Origin: Sclerurus mexicanus
Lineage: Eukaryota; Chordata; Aves; Passeriformes; Furnariidae
Direction: 5' to 3'
NCBI GenBank assembly: GCA_013396755.1
Contig: VWZF01000356.1
Coordinates: 1 to 64,000 of the forward strand
Length of the DNA stretch: 64,000 bases
This document shows, piece by piece, positions 24,007 through 37,000 of this stretch. Each line of letters opens with the position of its first letter. Positions within the stretch are counted from its first letter, which is position 1. A program made the translations under genes and the position numbers. The notes under the pieces are model-generated. The model did not search any database. It saw nothing but the letters and a program-made list of their open reading frames with translations, and was not told the origin of the DNA.

Positions 24007-26321
24007 TTGGTTTGTTTTTTTTCCTTTGGTGTTTGGACTTACTCCACCTACCTCCATCCATCGCAAGCAATCATTGTGGGAAGACCCATGAAGCTGGGAT
24101 CACAAGTCCAAAAGGGCAGGAGGACACTCAGATCAAAATGAGTCAAAGATGAGCAGTGCTGAACCCAGCTGAGCTGTGTAGGCACTGCTGAAAGCCATCC
24201 TCCAGAGTCTGGTGGGTGCAGTTAGGGGCATGGGCTAAAGCAGAAGGAGGCTTGTGGAGAGGTTGGATGACGGCAGCCCGCACGCTGAGTCCTGTCCCTG
24301 CCTCAGCAGGAGAGTAACCTGGACATAGAATCACTCTCTCAGTAGCTGGCCAGTAACACTTTTCCAGCCTTTCCACAGGCTAGGGCTAGGAAACATTTTC
24401 GTACAGACAGGTTGCTTTGAGCTAGGCTACTGGAAGATACAGGAACATGGCAGAGGAAGATAGAAGCTGTGGTCAAAATGTGATGGATGTGTCTGAGACA
24501 AGAGAAGATTTGCTAGAGGCAGGCTAGGAGGGGTTGGCCCCTTCCCTGTCTTTCCTTTTTTTACTGGTGAAGGGACATACTCCAGCACCATGTGATGGGG
24601 TCCCCAGCCCTACAGACTGAGAATGGCATTATGGTCTATCTCTCTGATTATGACTTTGATGCTACAACCCTGACTTTGTCTCAAGGTTTTTGAAGGCTAC
24701 AAAGGTTACTTGTGAAGGTTCCACTGAGCTCACCTGTCTCCACTTGCTTAAAAATATCAAGCATCCAAGTTCCCATTGCCTTCAAAACTAACAAGACTTG
24801 CAGAAAGCTCGCAGAATTTATTTCTGAGGTTTTCTGAACTATCAAGCAGCTGGCCTGCTTTTCTAGCTATTGCACTAGACTTCAGGAAAAGCCCAAGCAG
24901 TATCCTGAATACTTCTTAAGAATAAATGTAACTTCATCTGACTTAAGTTGATGTCAGTAGAACCACAGCTGCCTAAAAGAAACCTATGTTTTTTGTAGGA
25001 TTCATAGAGTGCAAGAATACTATGCCCAACAATAAAAAAATGCAATTGCTGCATAATCTATGGCAAAAAAAAAATATGCCAGAGTTCAAAATGCCAGTCT
25101 CCATACTTTCAGAAGCAATGTTTCTCTGCAGGCAGGTATGTTGCAAAGCTAAAGTTATTCTCAGAGAAATCCAGAGTAACTCCATTGCAAAGAATGACAA
25201 CATTTCTTTCCTAGATTAGGATGATTGAATTTAAATATGGGGCTAATAAATCACCTCTTGGACAGTCTAGTTGAGCCTTCTATATGTAATAATGACTTTT
25301 CCAGGCAGAGTGGGTTAGGTATTGGTAATGCATAATGGGCTGTAAATTCTCTGACTACATCTGTATATATATGTGTGACTATGGCTCTGTGTGTGGAAGG
25401 TGTGAAGCATCTGTGTGAATGCTGGAGGGTATATTTAATGAAAAAAGTGGCAAGAAATAGAAATAGCCTCTACGTGATTGTTGCAGAAATCCACCAGAGT
25501 AGCTGCACATACCTGCTGTTCTAAGAGTTGTCTGTCATGTTCATTGTACCCAGGGTAGATTAAAAAGATGGGTTTGAATCTATATACCCAAATAACCTTA
25601 TGTGAATAGACAAAACCAGTAGGATTTCTTACTACACCTATTTACCATTTTTGATTCCTATGGCATGGTTAACAAGTAATTCTTGGAACAGTAAAATTTT
25701 GCTTGTTTTAGAGAAGGTTACTTGTCTTAAAAACATAATGCCTTCTGTTTATGAATTAACACTAAAAAGACATAACTTAAAAAGGCATTTTGAAGACCTC
25801 TTAGGCCAAGTTACCTGGATTTACAAGTACCAAGCAAGTACTCAACATGACTTCATTTGAACTCCATATAGGTTTTAGGAAGCATCTTGAAAAAGATCAT
25901 AGACTTCCATTCACTGGTGTGATAACATGGAGTTTTGTGAGTTGGATTTTTTGTGGTTGTCTCTTTTTTACATGTGGAAGATAAAGTATCTCAGATCTGC
26001 TGTACTTTGTCTTTATTTATGTCCAAGCTTTTGGTTTCTGTGCATTTTTTATTTTGTAGTGTGGCTCCTTTTGAAAGAAGAATGATAAAAGAGAAAGTTG
26101 AATCTCATATACAAAAAGAAATGTCCTTAAGCTTGTCAGAGGTAAAGAACCGTAGCTTTTATTTTACTACAGGGAGCACAATTACCTCAAAAACCAGTTT
26201 ACTTTATAGTACCATGCTTTCTTATATTATTTATCTCTCTGTTTTTCACTTTGTATCATGGGATTGTTTTAACATTTCCCATTCTATAAAAAATCTGCAT
26301 ATTGCAGACATGAAACTCTGC

Positions 26322-26323
<2 letters not shown>

Positions 26324-26352
<29 letters not shown>
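26324..26352. repeat. (AC)n microsatellite
   Basis: About 14 uninterrupted AC units, likely length-polymorphic. Confidence 0.97.
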
Positions 26353-26356
<4 letters not shown>

Positions 26357-27605
26357 AAAATTAAGATTATACGTTTACTTAAAAGTAATTCTGGGGCAAA
26401 TGTGGCAAGTGGTTATAGCATCATAACATCAGGGAAATGAGATGTTTTACAAGGTAAGAGATAAACAGAAATATGCTTTTTGCCCTAAACAATACACATC
26501 AATGACACATGGAGAACCCCTGTGCTTACAGCTCAAAGATCAGGCAAAGAGGAATTCAGATCTGTGCTATCCTCACACTGGAGAGACTCCAGCCTGATCT
26601 GAGCAACACAGAGATTATGTTTTCTGTGGCAGGAGAGGACACAGTAACTGATTATGTGACACCAAACTCAGGAAAATGTTGAAGCGTGTCCCAGCTTAAG
26701 CACTTGAATAATCACATTACATGTCAAATGTTCTTATGGAACTCCTTTAAACTATCTGGCTCACAAGATTTGGTATTTGGCCAAATGCATAAATTAAAAA
26801 TAACTTCTTCTGGCTCTCCTAAAGACACCAGGGTGTTTCTATCAAAAGAAATATCATTTATTTGTCACGTACCCTTTGATTACCCAAAGGGCATGTACTG
26901 AGACATGTTGGTTCAAAATGTGGTGTCTTTTCCACAACCAAGATACTGAAGGGCTCCCTATGTATCCACTGTGCAAGCAGCATTACATTTAGGTCACTGC
27001 CTTTACAATGCTTGTAATGGAAAAAGACTATTCCCCAAGGTTTGGGGAGAACAATTGCTTTCTAACTTCCCCACAAAGACGTCGGAGTGCAAAATGTCTC
27101 TACTGGTCTTTTTACACCAACTAGGCATGCTCAAAAATCTGTAAGAGCAGCCCAGGATGGAGTTCATAGTATCTTTGATACTTTTGGGGATGGCATTAAG
27201 GTTAGTGCTGAGGACGTTGTGGCAATGCACAGCTTAAGCACCATTACTAATAGTGCTAGTTGTGAGGCTGTGGAGCCCCATTGGCCAGCATGGAAGATAG
27301 ATCCTTAGGGGTGCTTCAGCTAAGGCTGGGAGCCCTGAGCAAACATGCCCAGAGGACCGGCCTTTTTTTTTTTTTTTCCTGGAGAGGAGAAGGCCTCAGA
27401 GGCACAGTACATATGTGAGGGTCAAACTCAAGAACATCATTCCCTTGAGAAATGAATGGCCTTTAGAGCAAGACAGGCGCCTTTGATAGGAAACTCACTG
27501 GCAAGTACATGAACAAGCAGGCTGCTCCTACACTGGTTTCTAGCAGAATGACAGCCCCTTCCTCTTGCCACCAGCACATCCTGCTTTACGTAAAATAACA
27601 ATAAC

Positions 27606-27631
27606 TTTTAAACTCTTGTAAGAGTTTAAAA
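27606..27631. repeat. Perfect inverted repeat, 12-base arms
   Basis: TTTTAAACTCTT (27606-27617), GT spacer, AAGAGTTTAAAA (27620-27631). With only a 2-base centre it behaves as a near-continuous palindrome. It is AT-rich, with no evident terminator or RNA role. Confidence 0.9.
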
Positions 27632-28839
27632 AAAAATCCAGATCCTGAAAGATGTGACATTATCTGATGCTGACACCAGAGAATTGTAACTATGGCTGAT
27701 GCAGCAGCAATATTTCCCTTTTTTGCCTTTCCTTGCCCTTGTGGTTCCACCTGAACTGAAGGGAATCCCTCTGCAAATTAAAGTCCACTTCCGTTTCCAC
27801 CACTGTTTATTACCAGCTGAACTTTCTCTGAAGAGATAGGAAGAAGCCAAAACTTCAGCTAAAATTGTACTTGCTACAGGGATTTTCAGAAACTTGAATG
27901 GTTGTTGCTTGACTCTATAAACTACACTGCATTGCCAGCTTAGAAATTATCAGCATTATTATACCTCTCCTTTCAACATACTCTTGGCCTGCTTAAGAAG
28001 ATGGAAAAATAGGGGGAGGCACAAACACCATTTTCCAAGGCCCGTCCTCATAGTCTCAGGATTTCATGCTCAATAGCTTTCTAGTCAGTGAGGTATTAAA
28101 ATTCAGAGCTTTGGAGTCAGAAAATGCAAAAATAATCTGCTGGTCCCCTTGGCACTTTGGGGACTGTTTCTATATATGCTATCAGGCAGAGAAAGATGTC
28201 CAGCAATTGTCACCTCCTCCTTTGGCTTCTGAGGCAACTGCATAATTCACTGAGTGTGCATAGATGTTGCTGGCATGCATGGCAGTGCAAGCAGCAGGAA
28301 AGAAAGCAGGCACTCTCAGAGGAAATAGAGCATAATGAGAGCACAGTTTAGCACCCTCCCACATACATGTATGTATGCACACAGATACACTCACATCATG
28401 ACATATGAGAAAGAAGGGAGAAATTGGAGGGCAATGAAGTGTAGCGGGTGTCCGGGGAGAAGGGGCTTGACTGTTGTGGCTTCTTTTCAACCACAAGGAT
28501 TTAATGCAACATTAATCTCTGGTGGTCTTGACATCCCTGATCACAGTCTTTTGATTTCATCTGAGTCAGCATTTTCAGCACAAACATCTATTTTTTGTGA
28601 AAGACTTGATTCCACAGGAAAAAGAAGACCCTACATCTCAGCTGGATACTGATTTTTATTCTCCAGGTAATTAAAATAGAAAATTCTTTCCACCCTTGAA
28701 CGATGGGAATGCAAAGAAACTTAGGGATGACTGAGATTGTTTTTAATTTACTTGATTTCTGGCATATAAGGGGAAACATGAAGGTGACCAACTTCAGCAT
28801 CTTTAAGAAGAGGCATTAATTGAAAGCAAAAGATTTCAC

Positions 28840-29060
28840 ATGAATTATCAGACGGGTGCCTGAGAATCAAATACTTTGTTATTGATACCAGCAGCAAAGC
28901 TAATTTGACTCAACAGCAGCAGGTGGCAATCTGTGTATGGCCACAGCTGATACCTGGCACGGTGATTACATTTCATTCCACCAATTTACCTTGGGCTGAA
29001 TAGAGCCAACACTTAACAAAGTCTACCAGTGACCCCTGAGGCTCCCCTTTTGCCTTGCTG
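28840..29060. promoter_or_regulatory. Candidate regulatory block with CTCF-like site
   Basis: GCAGCAGGTGGCA at 28916-28928 matches the CTCF core CCASYAGRKGGCR at 12 of 13 positions, oriented forward. Around it lie CTTTGTT (28874-28880, SOX/TCF-like), the overlapping E-box CAGGTG (28920-28925) and a second E-box CAGCTG (28944-28949). The sequence is non-repetitive. It could be a boundary or loop anchor of the interval, or simply an E-box cluster. Confidence 0.4.
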
Positions 29061-32000
29061 CACAGCCTGTCTCCAGTTGCAGTCAGCTTATGCTGGCAGG
29101 GCTCTGTGTTGATAAAATTTGTCCTAAGTGTAAGTGCTTTTGCTTCACAAGAGAAACTGTGACACTTCTATGCTTGAAAACATGGGACAACTGTGGCAAC
29201 ATCTTTGCAATTGCATGAACACTTATCCAACATGTGACTAAAATAATATTGCAGGCTTTTGAATTTTTTTTCCAAATCAACACTGCAGTTCTGTGAGGTT
29301 GTCATTGCCATTGAAATAAACAGATCACTAGGGTCTAATTTAAGAATGAGCAGTGTGTAGATATGCTGAGCTGTCAGAGGAAATGAGAGAGAATTGACCA
29401 CTGTGATTTTGTATACCCAAAAAGTTTTTATCTGACTACTTTTCAGAAAGCTATATGGCAGGGAGGCTGAGCTTGGGAAAGCAATTTTGGAGGTAAGGAA
29501 TTACATCTTTACCAAAGGATACTACCCTGGATTCTACCAGGATTCTACCCTGATTTGGGGTTTTGTTTTGTTTAGTTTTGGTTTTTGTTTGTTTGGGGTC
29601 TTTGTTTGTTTTGGTTTTGGCTTTTTTTGTATGTGACACGACTGCATGCTCTTGGGCAAAAAAAAAATTCTGTTGCTTGTGAGACTCAATGAGCAAAGTG
29701 ATGCTTCTTGTCATCTTTGAAACATGACTCGGACCTATTTACAAAATACCAGTAAAGGGAAAAGTTATCAGGAATATTACGTGCTAATAACAAAATGTTT
29801 ATGCTTGTTAAGCTATAACCTCCTTCTTTGGTCCAAAATCTGTCAAATAAATACAATACATCCGTCAATATGGTTGTCATGCATGGTTGATGGTGGGAGT
29901 CCAAGTAGTAGAAACTGTACTCTGTACATGCTTAGTGGAACCTGTATATGGAAAATGTATAGTTAAAAAGAGTCAGAGGAAAAACTGTCCAAATACAAAT
30001 TTATTATCCAAAAAACTGGGTGTACTGTACAGTTTAAAGTCAATTTGGCATGGCTATATGAACAGAATTTAAGTCCAACAGAAAAAAGTTCAAACAAGAC
30101 AAAAACTATTAACTTTAGAGAATACATTGGGAGTGTGAAGTCATTATTTCTCCCTTCAAACTGTGGTTTCTCAGAGCCTGCTAGAGCAAACTAGTAACCT
30201 GAAAGCTGAATAAAATAATGTGCATACTAGAAACATGTATATGAACACTTGGGGTAAGCCATCTTTGGTGCCAAGCTTTCTTTCACATATGCTGTATGAG
30301 AATTGATTGCCTTTGTGATTTTTATCCTAGCTGAAACAAATGCACATGTTGTTCTTATTTGTATGAATGGCTAATCCATTTTAATATGCTGTTTTGACAC
30401 ATGTACATGACTTTTGCAAGTTAATAGAGGTGATTCACATCTGTCATGCTTTCTCTTCCATACTTTTTCCTCCATACTGGATTTTATTAAAGATAATAGA
30501 GAAATATATCCTTGTGCCAATGCTAATGACGTGAAATTTTGTAAGGCCTGATAGGTATCAACTTGGTACAGTACCAGGAAGCCCTGGAGGCTTTCCTTTT
30601 GGAATGACCCTCTACGAAATCACCAGCGTACAGGATTTCTTTAGGCATTTTGTCTCCTCCTCAGCTTGCCCCCAAATGCCTTCTGCTGGAACTCCCTGTG
30701 TGGGAGTTAGAATGAGGACAACCTTTTGGTACAAGGAAGAGTCAAGAGGGAGATTTGTGGTGGCTTTTTGGTAGTTTTTCTTGCCATAAGGCAGGGGGCA
30801 ATCACGCATAGGCAACTAGGAACAGTATTTTCCGCTTTATTTGTATGCGTCTAAACCATTTTTGTGGCTATTAACTGTTACATCTGAAAATAAACAGATA
30901 CCTCAGCCAATCTCCCCTAAGTTAGCCCATTAGTCATTAGAAAGAACCAAAGGAAAGAATTCACTTGGCCTCACCTTACACACCTAATTTTGATGTCATT
31001 GCAGATTCAGAGCAGGAGCCTGAAGTGGGAACTGTGAATCATTAGTTGGAGGAGCATCTTTCATTCCGCTGATTGTAGTGGAAGTCTGTGGAGAGTTACC
31101 TTGGGCAAAACATGGGTTTCCTCTCTAAAGAAATCAACAGTTCTATTGAATTTAAACCCAAACTGCGAAACTTGTAATCAAGATGTTCTTAGGAGATGAG
31201 GATGAACTTTTGCTGTAACAGATTGGAGAATATCAAAATAAGAGTAATCAAACTCTAAGCTTTGAGGGAGAAAAAAGTAATTCTCCTAGTGGAAACTGAA
31301 TATTTTCCTGATTGTTTCCATCTGTACTACACCCTGGCTATCCCATGTGATTTTAACCAATTAGGAAGGAGAAGGAAAACAATTTTCTAGAAATATTTTG
31401 CTGCACTCATGCAATTAGTACATTCTGGTTCACAATTACTTTGTATGTAAAAGCCAGGTCCTTCTAGAGTGTCTGTATGAAAAGAATTATCTAAACAGAG
31501 GCTGTGTATGTTGTAGCTGCCAAGGTGCTGAACACATGAATACCCTGTGACATAGATTTGGCAAGAATGAGACTAGCCTTGTTATCTTGGCCAAATTCCA
31601 GAATAAGTTACAGAAGTTGGACAATCTAATTTTCTCTCACTGTCAGCAGGATATACTGAGTGTGGTGCTGCTGCTTTATATTTTAGATAGTTGTTCTCTT
31701 TATACAGAGGGGATATAGAATACTACCCTCCTGACATCACAGTTACTCTGGCTCTCCAGAAACAGAAATGACAATTAATCATACTGGGCAGTCACATATT
31801 ACTTGGCTCTTCTTACTTTTTCCTAGTGCTACTTAATAGCTGCTTCCTCCCAGTCAGGCAAGGGGATTGTCCTGGTACCCTCAACAGGTTTCAATCTATA
31901 ATACTTTCTATTGACTGCAACAAACTGTCTGCTTACTTTACTGAAAGGATCTCAGGAAAAGTTTGTCCCAGGATTATGAAGTCGGACAAGCAATATGAAG

Positions 32001-33828
32001 TATACTGAAACTCACAACTTTATGACACACATTACTAGATCGTGGTCTCCCTTGAAATTTTCCCCAATGCAGTTGGGAAGCACACGTCATCCTATCTTCT
32101 CATTGCAGGGTGAGTCCTGAAGCAAAGAACCAATGTCAAAAAGAGCTAAGTAGCTGTGACTGACAATTAGGGACTTCTACTGTCATGGTAGGAAGCACTA
32201 GTTGTCCACAAGAGAGGTCTGGGATCCTTTAGGCAAAAGGTCTGTTCCAAATATACACTACACTACTACACATGGCCTTTGTGCAGGCAAAGATTTCATG
32301 CTAACAGCACATGCTATTGACACTGTTAGCTGTTTTAAGAGAGCTGCTGGATAAATGGAGCTGAGCATGAACAAGGGAGACTCTGCGTTGGTCTCTGATT
32401 AGAATCAGTGCTTGAGACAATGCTGGTCTTGCAGAGCAGGCATTGGCATGGAATTAAGATTCCTAGGAGATGGAAATGACTTTTTCTCCCAGGGCTACCA
32501 CTCCCATTAAGTGGAGACATAAGACCCCCTCCTTGCTACAAATTCGACTTGATATCAGACTCATTACTCAAGTTTTCTTCATTCAGGCAGCGTGACAGGC
32601 AGCAGAATACTGGCCAAACATCAAAAAACGGATATAGCACCCTGCAGTTAAGGTCCAGAACTCACTAGTCATTGTCTCTATATAAACAAAATACTTCTAA
32701 GATATAGTATCATGTGTTTATTAAAAAATTGTGTAAATGGCTGTACACTTTTCAGATGTATGCACAGTAACCACTACGCTGCAAAAATAGCTGACTAAAA
32801 TATATCCTCATCATCACTGTTGAAGCTCTTCCTGCTTGCAGGCATTTCCAGCTAAAGCTTCAGGTCTCTTTGGGCTGGTTAGGTTCTGGACCACTTGCTT
32901 TCATTGACCTGTCAACATCCACAGTACTTACATTATTCAGCATCTTTGCCCAATGCAGGGTTGGTAGCAGCTGACACGTTCCCTGCTGGAAGTCATGTAC
33001 TGTTTTCCTGAGCAGGAAAGCCCCAGTTTATGTCACAACTGGTTTTATAATGAGTTGGGGGGGTTGTGCGTAAATAAAGCCTAGATGAAAACCCATGAAA
33101 CCCAAGTTGCCATTTCATGCAGAGTTACATCATAGCACAGGACAGCCTCATTGCGCCTGGCTTCGGCAGCTGCTCCCTGCAGATCAACTCCGCCCTGGGG
33201 AACTCATTTCGGGGCAGGTCAGCAATGGCTCTGCTACCTCCTCCTGCTACACACTTCCGAAGGGAAGTGTAGTTATCCTGCCAAGCCCCCCTCACAAGCC
33301 TCACACCTGAGCCTGAGCAGGCTGCTGGAAATCAGCCCACACATGAGGGGAGCTCTGCAGCATGACTGCTGTATGCTGATGAGTACTCTGGGCTCAGAGT
33401 ACTAGGAAAGCTGGGGGAAACTCAGTAAGCTGGAATCGTGCAAGAGTCACTGTTCTAAATTGTTCAGTTGAGCTTCACGTTGACAGGGAAATTTTTTTAT
33501 ATGATGCCTAAGAAGTACAGAGGCACAAGTTTACATAACCAAAGTGAAAGAAAAAAAGGGTGTTCAGTTTTAATGTTAATGATGATGTGTCACAATTTAG
33601 CATGAAACTTTCCTAAACTCCCTCTGATATGAAACTGGATATTTAAAAAATAGCATGTATTTTAAATGCAGGTTTTAAAAACTTGGAAATGTCTCTAAAA
33701 CAGAGTATGTTATAGGTGTGCAGTAAAAAGCTTCTGACTTCACTGTAGGCATTTCTCTGTATTAATTCAGTCTCTACTCAGTCAAGGCTTTCATTGATAC
33801 CAGTGGGAATTTTCCTGAAAAATTATTT
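29061..33828. other. Intergenic stretch, no gene recognised
   Basis: AT-rich unique sequence with a T/G-rich tract at 29556-29630. No CR1 signature and no frame longer than about 90 codons. Confidence 0.4.
29556..29630. repeat. T/G-rich low-complexity tract
   Basis: Successive TTTTGTTTTG, TTTGTTTG and GGTTTTGG units. It could be a reversed A-rich retroposon tail or a simple replication-slippage tract. Confidence 0.6.
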
Positions 33829-34156
33829 TGCAAAGGCTTCCAGTACTTAAAAGGGGCGTACAGGAAAGATGGGGAGAGACTCTTTGTCAGGGATTGTAGT
33901 GATAAGATAAGGGTAATGTCTTTAAGCTGAAAGAGAATAGATTTAGATTAGATATTAGGAAGAAATTCTTTCCTGTGAGGGTGGTGAGGCACTGGAACAG
34001 GCTGCCCAGAGAACTTGTGGATGCCCCATCCCTGAAGTGATCAAGGCCAGGTTGGATGGGGCTTTGAACAATCTGTTCTAGAGGAAGGTGTCCCTGCCCA
34101 TGGCAGAGGAGGTGGAACTAGATGACCTTTCAACCCAAACTATTCTTTGATTCTAC
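33829..34156 (+). mobile_element. CR1 LINE 3' end, well preserved
   Basis: Plus-strand sequence reads as a CR1 consensus: TTCCAGTACTTAAAAGGGGC at the left, AGATTAGATATTAGGAAGAA, GGTGGTGAGGCACTGGAACA, GATGCCCCATCCCTGAAGTG and GGTTGGATGGGGCTTTGA, ending with the ATTCTTTGATTCTAC octamer-type terminus. Little divergence is visible, so it is among the youngest repeats in the window. It is 5'-truncated. Confidence 0.96.
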
Positions 34157-34719
34157 TAAATTACACTACACATAAATGTTATGCAATATACACAGCAGTG
34201 CTGTCTTGGTGTCATCAATTCTAAGTGATGCACCACAACCACCCCCAAAAAGAGCCCCTGATGCTGAAAAGGCAATTTTCCAAAAGTTCTAAAAGTTTAT
34301 GGTATCAATTTTTTATACAAAAAGTAATAGCGTGCATTTCCTCAACCTTATTATTTTAACTTCTGGGGGCCATGTGCTGCATACTCAAATCCTTATCTTT
34401 TCTCTCAAGCCAGTAATGTAGTATGATTTAGATAAATGATCTAATGGGCCAATTTTTTTCTCTGTCATTGCTCTATCATTATGGTGTGCTACATTTCTTG
34501 TTGAAACAAATATCACACTTTTCCAAGATTTAAAAACCTTTGTACTGCACATCTTGACATCTGCTTTGTTACTCTTTAATTCACATGGTATTTTCTTGTA
34601 GCCATTGAAAACCTCAGCAGACTGCTGAGACACATCTGCTGTCTTATTTTCTTTTTAACTATAAAATTGCATTAATTTTTAATGCATAATTACTTTCTGT
34701 GAAAAAGCAATTCCAAATG
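34157..34719. other. Intergenic, nothing recognised
   Basis: AT-rich unique sequence between two CR1 fragments. Confidence 0.4.
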
Positions 34720-35012
34720 TTGAGGATCCCACCAAGGCTCCTCCTCTTAACACTGAGCTGGCCCATCTCCCTCAGCCTCTCCTTGGAAGTTCAATGCTAC
34801 AGCCACAACCAGGAGACTGTCACAAGGTGGTGGCCTTTGCTGGACTGGCTCTAGGATGTTCATGTCTCTTGTGTACTGGAGAGCCTGGAACTGGACCCAT
34901 CCCTCATCAGTGCTGAGTAGAGATGTAGGATCACCTCCGTTGACCTGCTGGTGATGCTGCCTAATGCAGCTCTGTATGAGGTCATTACATTGATGGGCAG
35001 CTATAGGAGGCA
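34720..35012 (-). mobile_element. Internal CR1 fragment without 3' terminus
   Basis: In reverse orientation it carries CCCTCAGCCTCTCCTTGG, GCCTGGAACTGGACCCATCC, CAGTGCTGAGTAGAGATGTA and GGATCACCTCCGTTGACCTG. These are landmarks of CR1 ORF2 downstream of the RT core. No octamer terminus is present, so the left boundary is a deletion or later rearrangement. Confidence 0.85.
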
Positions 35013-36639
35013 AAGAGTCTATTGCCCCACAGATTAAATAAGTAAGGAAGGGCAGAAAAGGTAAGGGTGAAAGAAGACTTCAACAGCAAGATAGGGCAGA
35101 ATTTCTGGAAATGGAAGCAAGAAAGGTTTTTCAGAAAAAATCATTTGGAATACAGCTACTTCAGAAAAAGAGTAGTGATGTGTAAGACAGATGCTGTGAG
35201 AAGCCTGAGAGACATACTGATTTTATTCTGATTCAACATGATATTATGAGGAGATGGAGGAGTGACTCTGTAGTGAAACTGGGATCAGAATCACTACAGC
35301 TGCAAAATTTGCCAATGTTTACATGGAAAATAAAGTCCAGAATCTGAAGGAGCAAATTCAAAGCAAAAATGTATAAAGCAAACCTGACAAATCGAGAAAG
35401 AAGCAAAACATGTTTTCTACTTGCAAACAAGAAACATACACATCTTTTTCTTGTGAGTTTGACATGGAAGTTTCAGAATTTTTCTTTTCTCTCCTACTTT
35501 CTAGGGATCTGCTAGGTCTTCCTACTCAACTCTTTTATGAAGTGTTTGCACTGAAGAGATGATCCAACAAATAAATATACGCAATGAATTAAAATCCTCT
35601 TTTTCAAACTGCTGAGACTAATGTGGAAAATGGACATGTGCACATGAACATATTTAACAATCATTTTAATGCTGATTTAACTATTATTTTCTCTTTTTGC
35701 CTCAGAATACATAGAGTAAAAGAAGATGACAAACCTTTTCCTCTTTCTAAACAGCGATCATTTCCATCATCCCCTCTCCAATGTCCTCCAAAAGAAGGCC
35801 AAATCCTATTTAGGCTTGCACACCTGCAAATCAATTAGAAATGTATGGGAGTTATGAGATTGCTGGTAGTAGAATCACCACACAAACAAATTACAGAAAT
35901 AGGGAGCCCTCCTAGGACAGCTTGTCTACTTCCCATGAGACTTTATGCTTTTATCACCTCTAAATGTCAATTATTTGCCACTGCAGCTATATAAAAGACT
36001 GGTTAAACACTGTACACGTGTGTAAGACCACTGAAAGAAGCAAGAGGTGAAATTATATAGTAAATGGCCCTTATGAGGACACAGCTTCTGTAAAGGGAAA
36101 TTACTTGCCTGGGGTTACATATAAAACGAAGGGCAGCCCAGCTTCAGTGCTGGCTGTGCCTGGGTGCATGGCTCAGTTGCATATTTCTTGCTGAAGCAGC
36201 TCCTCAGCTATGGTATAGAGACTCTAGCAGACTTTCTGATTCAATCAGTATGGTTACCCATAACAATGTCTTTAAACTATTTCTGTACAGTCTTTTACTT
36301 ATTAGTCTTTCCCCTGGTAGAAGACTGTATGTTCTATGCTCCACTCCTAAAACAAACAACATGCAGATAAATATGGTGCAAAGCACTTACCACAACTGAA
36401 AAATAAACTTCTAACCACAGTGAGGGAGAGGAAAAGATCTGGGTATTTTGTGGTCCTGAAGGAAATTGAAATCTGCTTTTTGGTGGAGACATGTTTCAAA
36501 AGATGAAACCAACCAAATGGGGAAAATGTCTCTTTTTCCTGGGTATGACAAAAGTTAAATGGGAAGTACTATTGATATTATTGTCTGTTTGTTATTAAAA
36601 AAAAATCATTTAAACTTTGTTCTCTTCTCCAATGGATTC
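35013..36639. other. Intergenic, nothing recognised
   Basis: AT-rich unique sequence with no repeat signature or exon that I can support. Confidence 0.4.
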
Positions 36640-36800
36640 AAGAAAGACATCACCCTGAATCAAATCTGATCGGGTTTCCTTTTAGCGTATCATGCCTTGC
36701 TGCAATACACTTCAGACAGTGGCTGCTGCATAACATTTTGTTTAGTGCCTTGTTTATTATTGTTTTGCTAGTGGAAAAATGGTCCCAAACATAATTTATT
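36640..36800. promoter_or_regulatory. Candidate regulatory block (FOX/SOX-like motifs)
   Basis: Non-repetitive sequence with a forkhead-type TGTTTAT (36751-36757) directly followed by a SOX-type ATTGTT (36759-36764), plus other AT-rich homeodomain-like sites. Only motif content supports this. Confidence 0.22.
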
Positions 36801-36904
36801 TTTCTTCAAAATTCCAATGGTCTGCTATACTTTAAAAGAAAACAGATGATAAAGGCTTCTTGTAAAGTTTTATGTCTTCTTTTAGTAACTTCACAAGTAA
36901 AATG

Positions 36905-37000
36905 AAAGCATTAAAAAAAACACAGAAGGAAAGAAAAAGTGAGAAAGACTGAGCTAATGAAAGAGTGATAAAATGAGAGGGAGGGAGGGGGGGGGGGGGN
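36905..37000. repeat. Purine-rich tract ending in poly-G and an N
   Basis: Mostly A/G from about 36905, ending in GAGGGAGGG and a G13 run (36987-36999), with an unresolved N at 37000. This is the second of two G-runs in the window that end near an N. Confidence 0.75.

Larger units (their letters stand above)
24007..28839. other. Intergenic stretch, no gene recognised
   Basis: Unique AT-rich sequence with a CA microsatellite (26324-26352), a T15 run (27363-27377) and a perfect 12-base inverted repeat (27606-27631). A 157-codon frame at 25953-26426 reads through the CA repeat as alternating Thr/His and is not a gene. Confidence 0.4.

Noticed and set aside
25953..26426. 157-codon plus-strand frame
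   Set aside because: Reads through the CA microsatellite as His/Thr repeats. No family resemblance, and AT-rich random composition.
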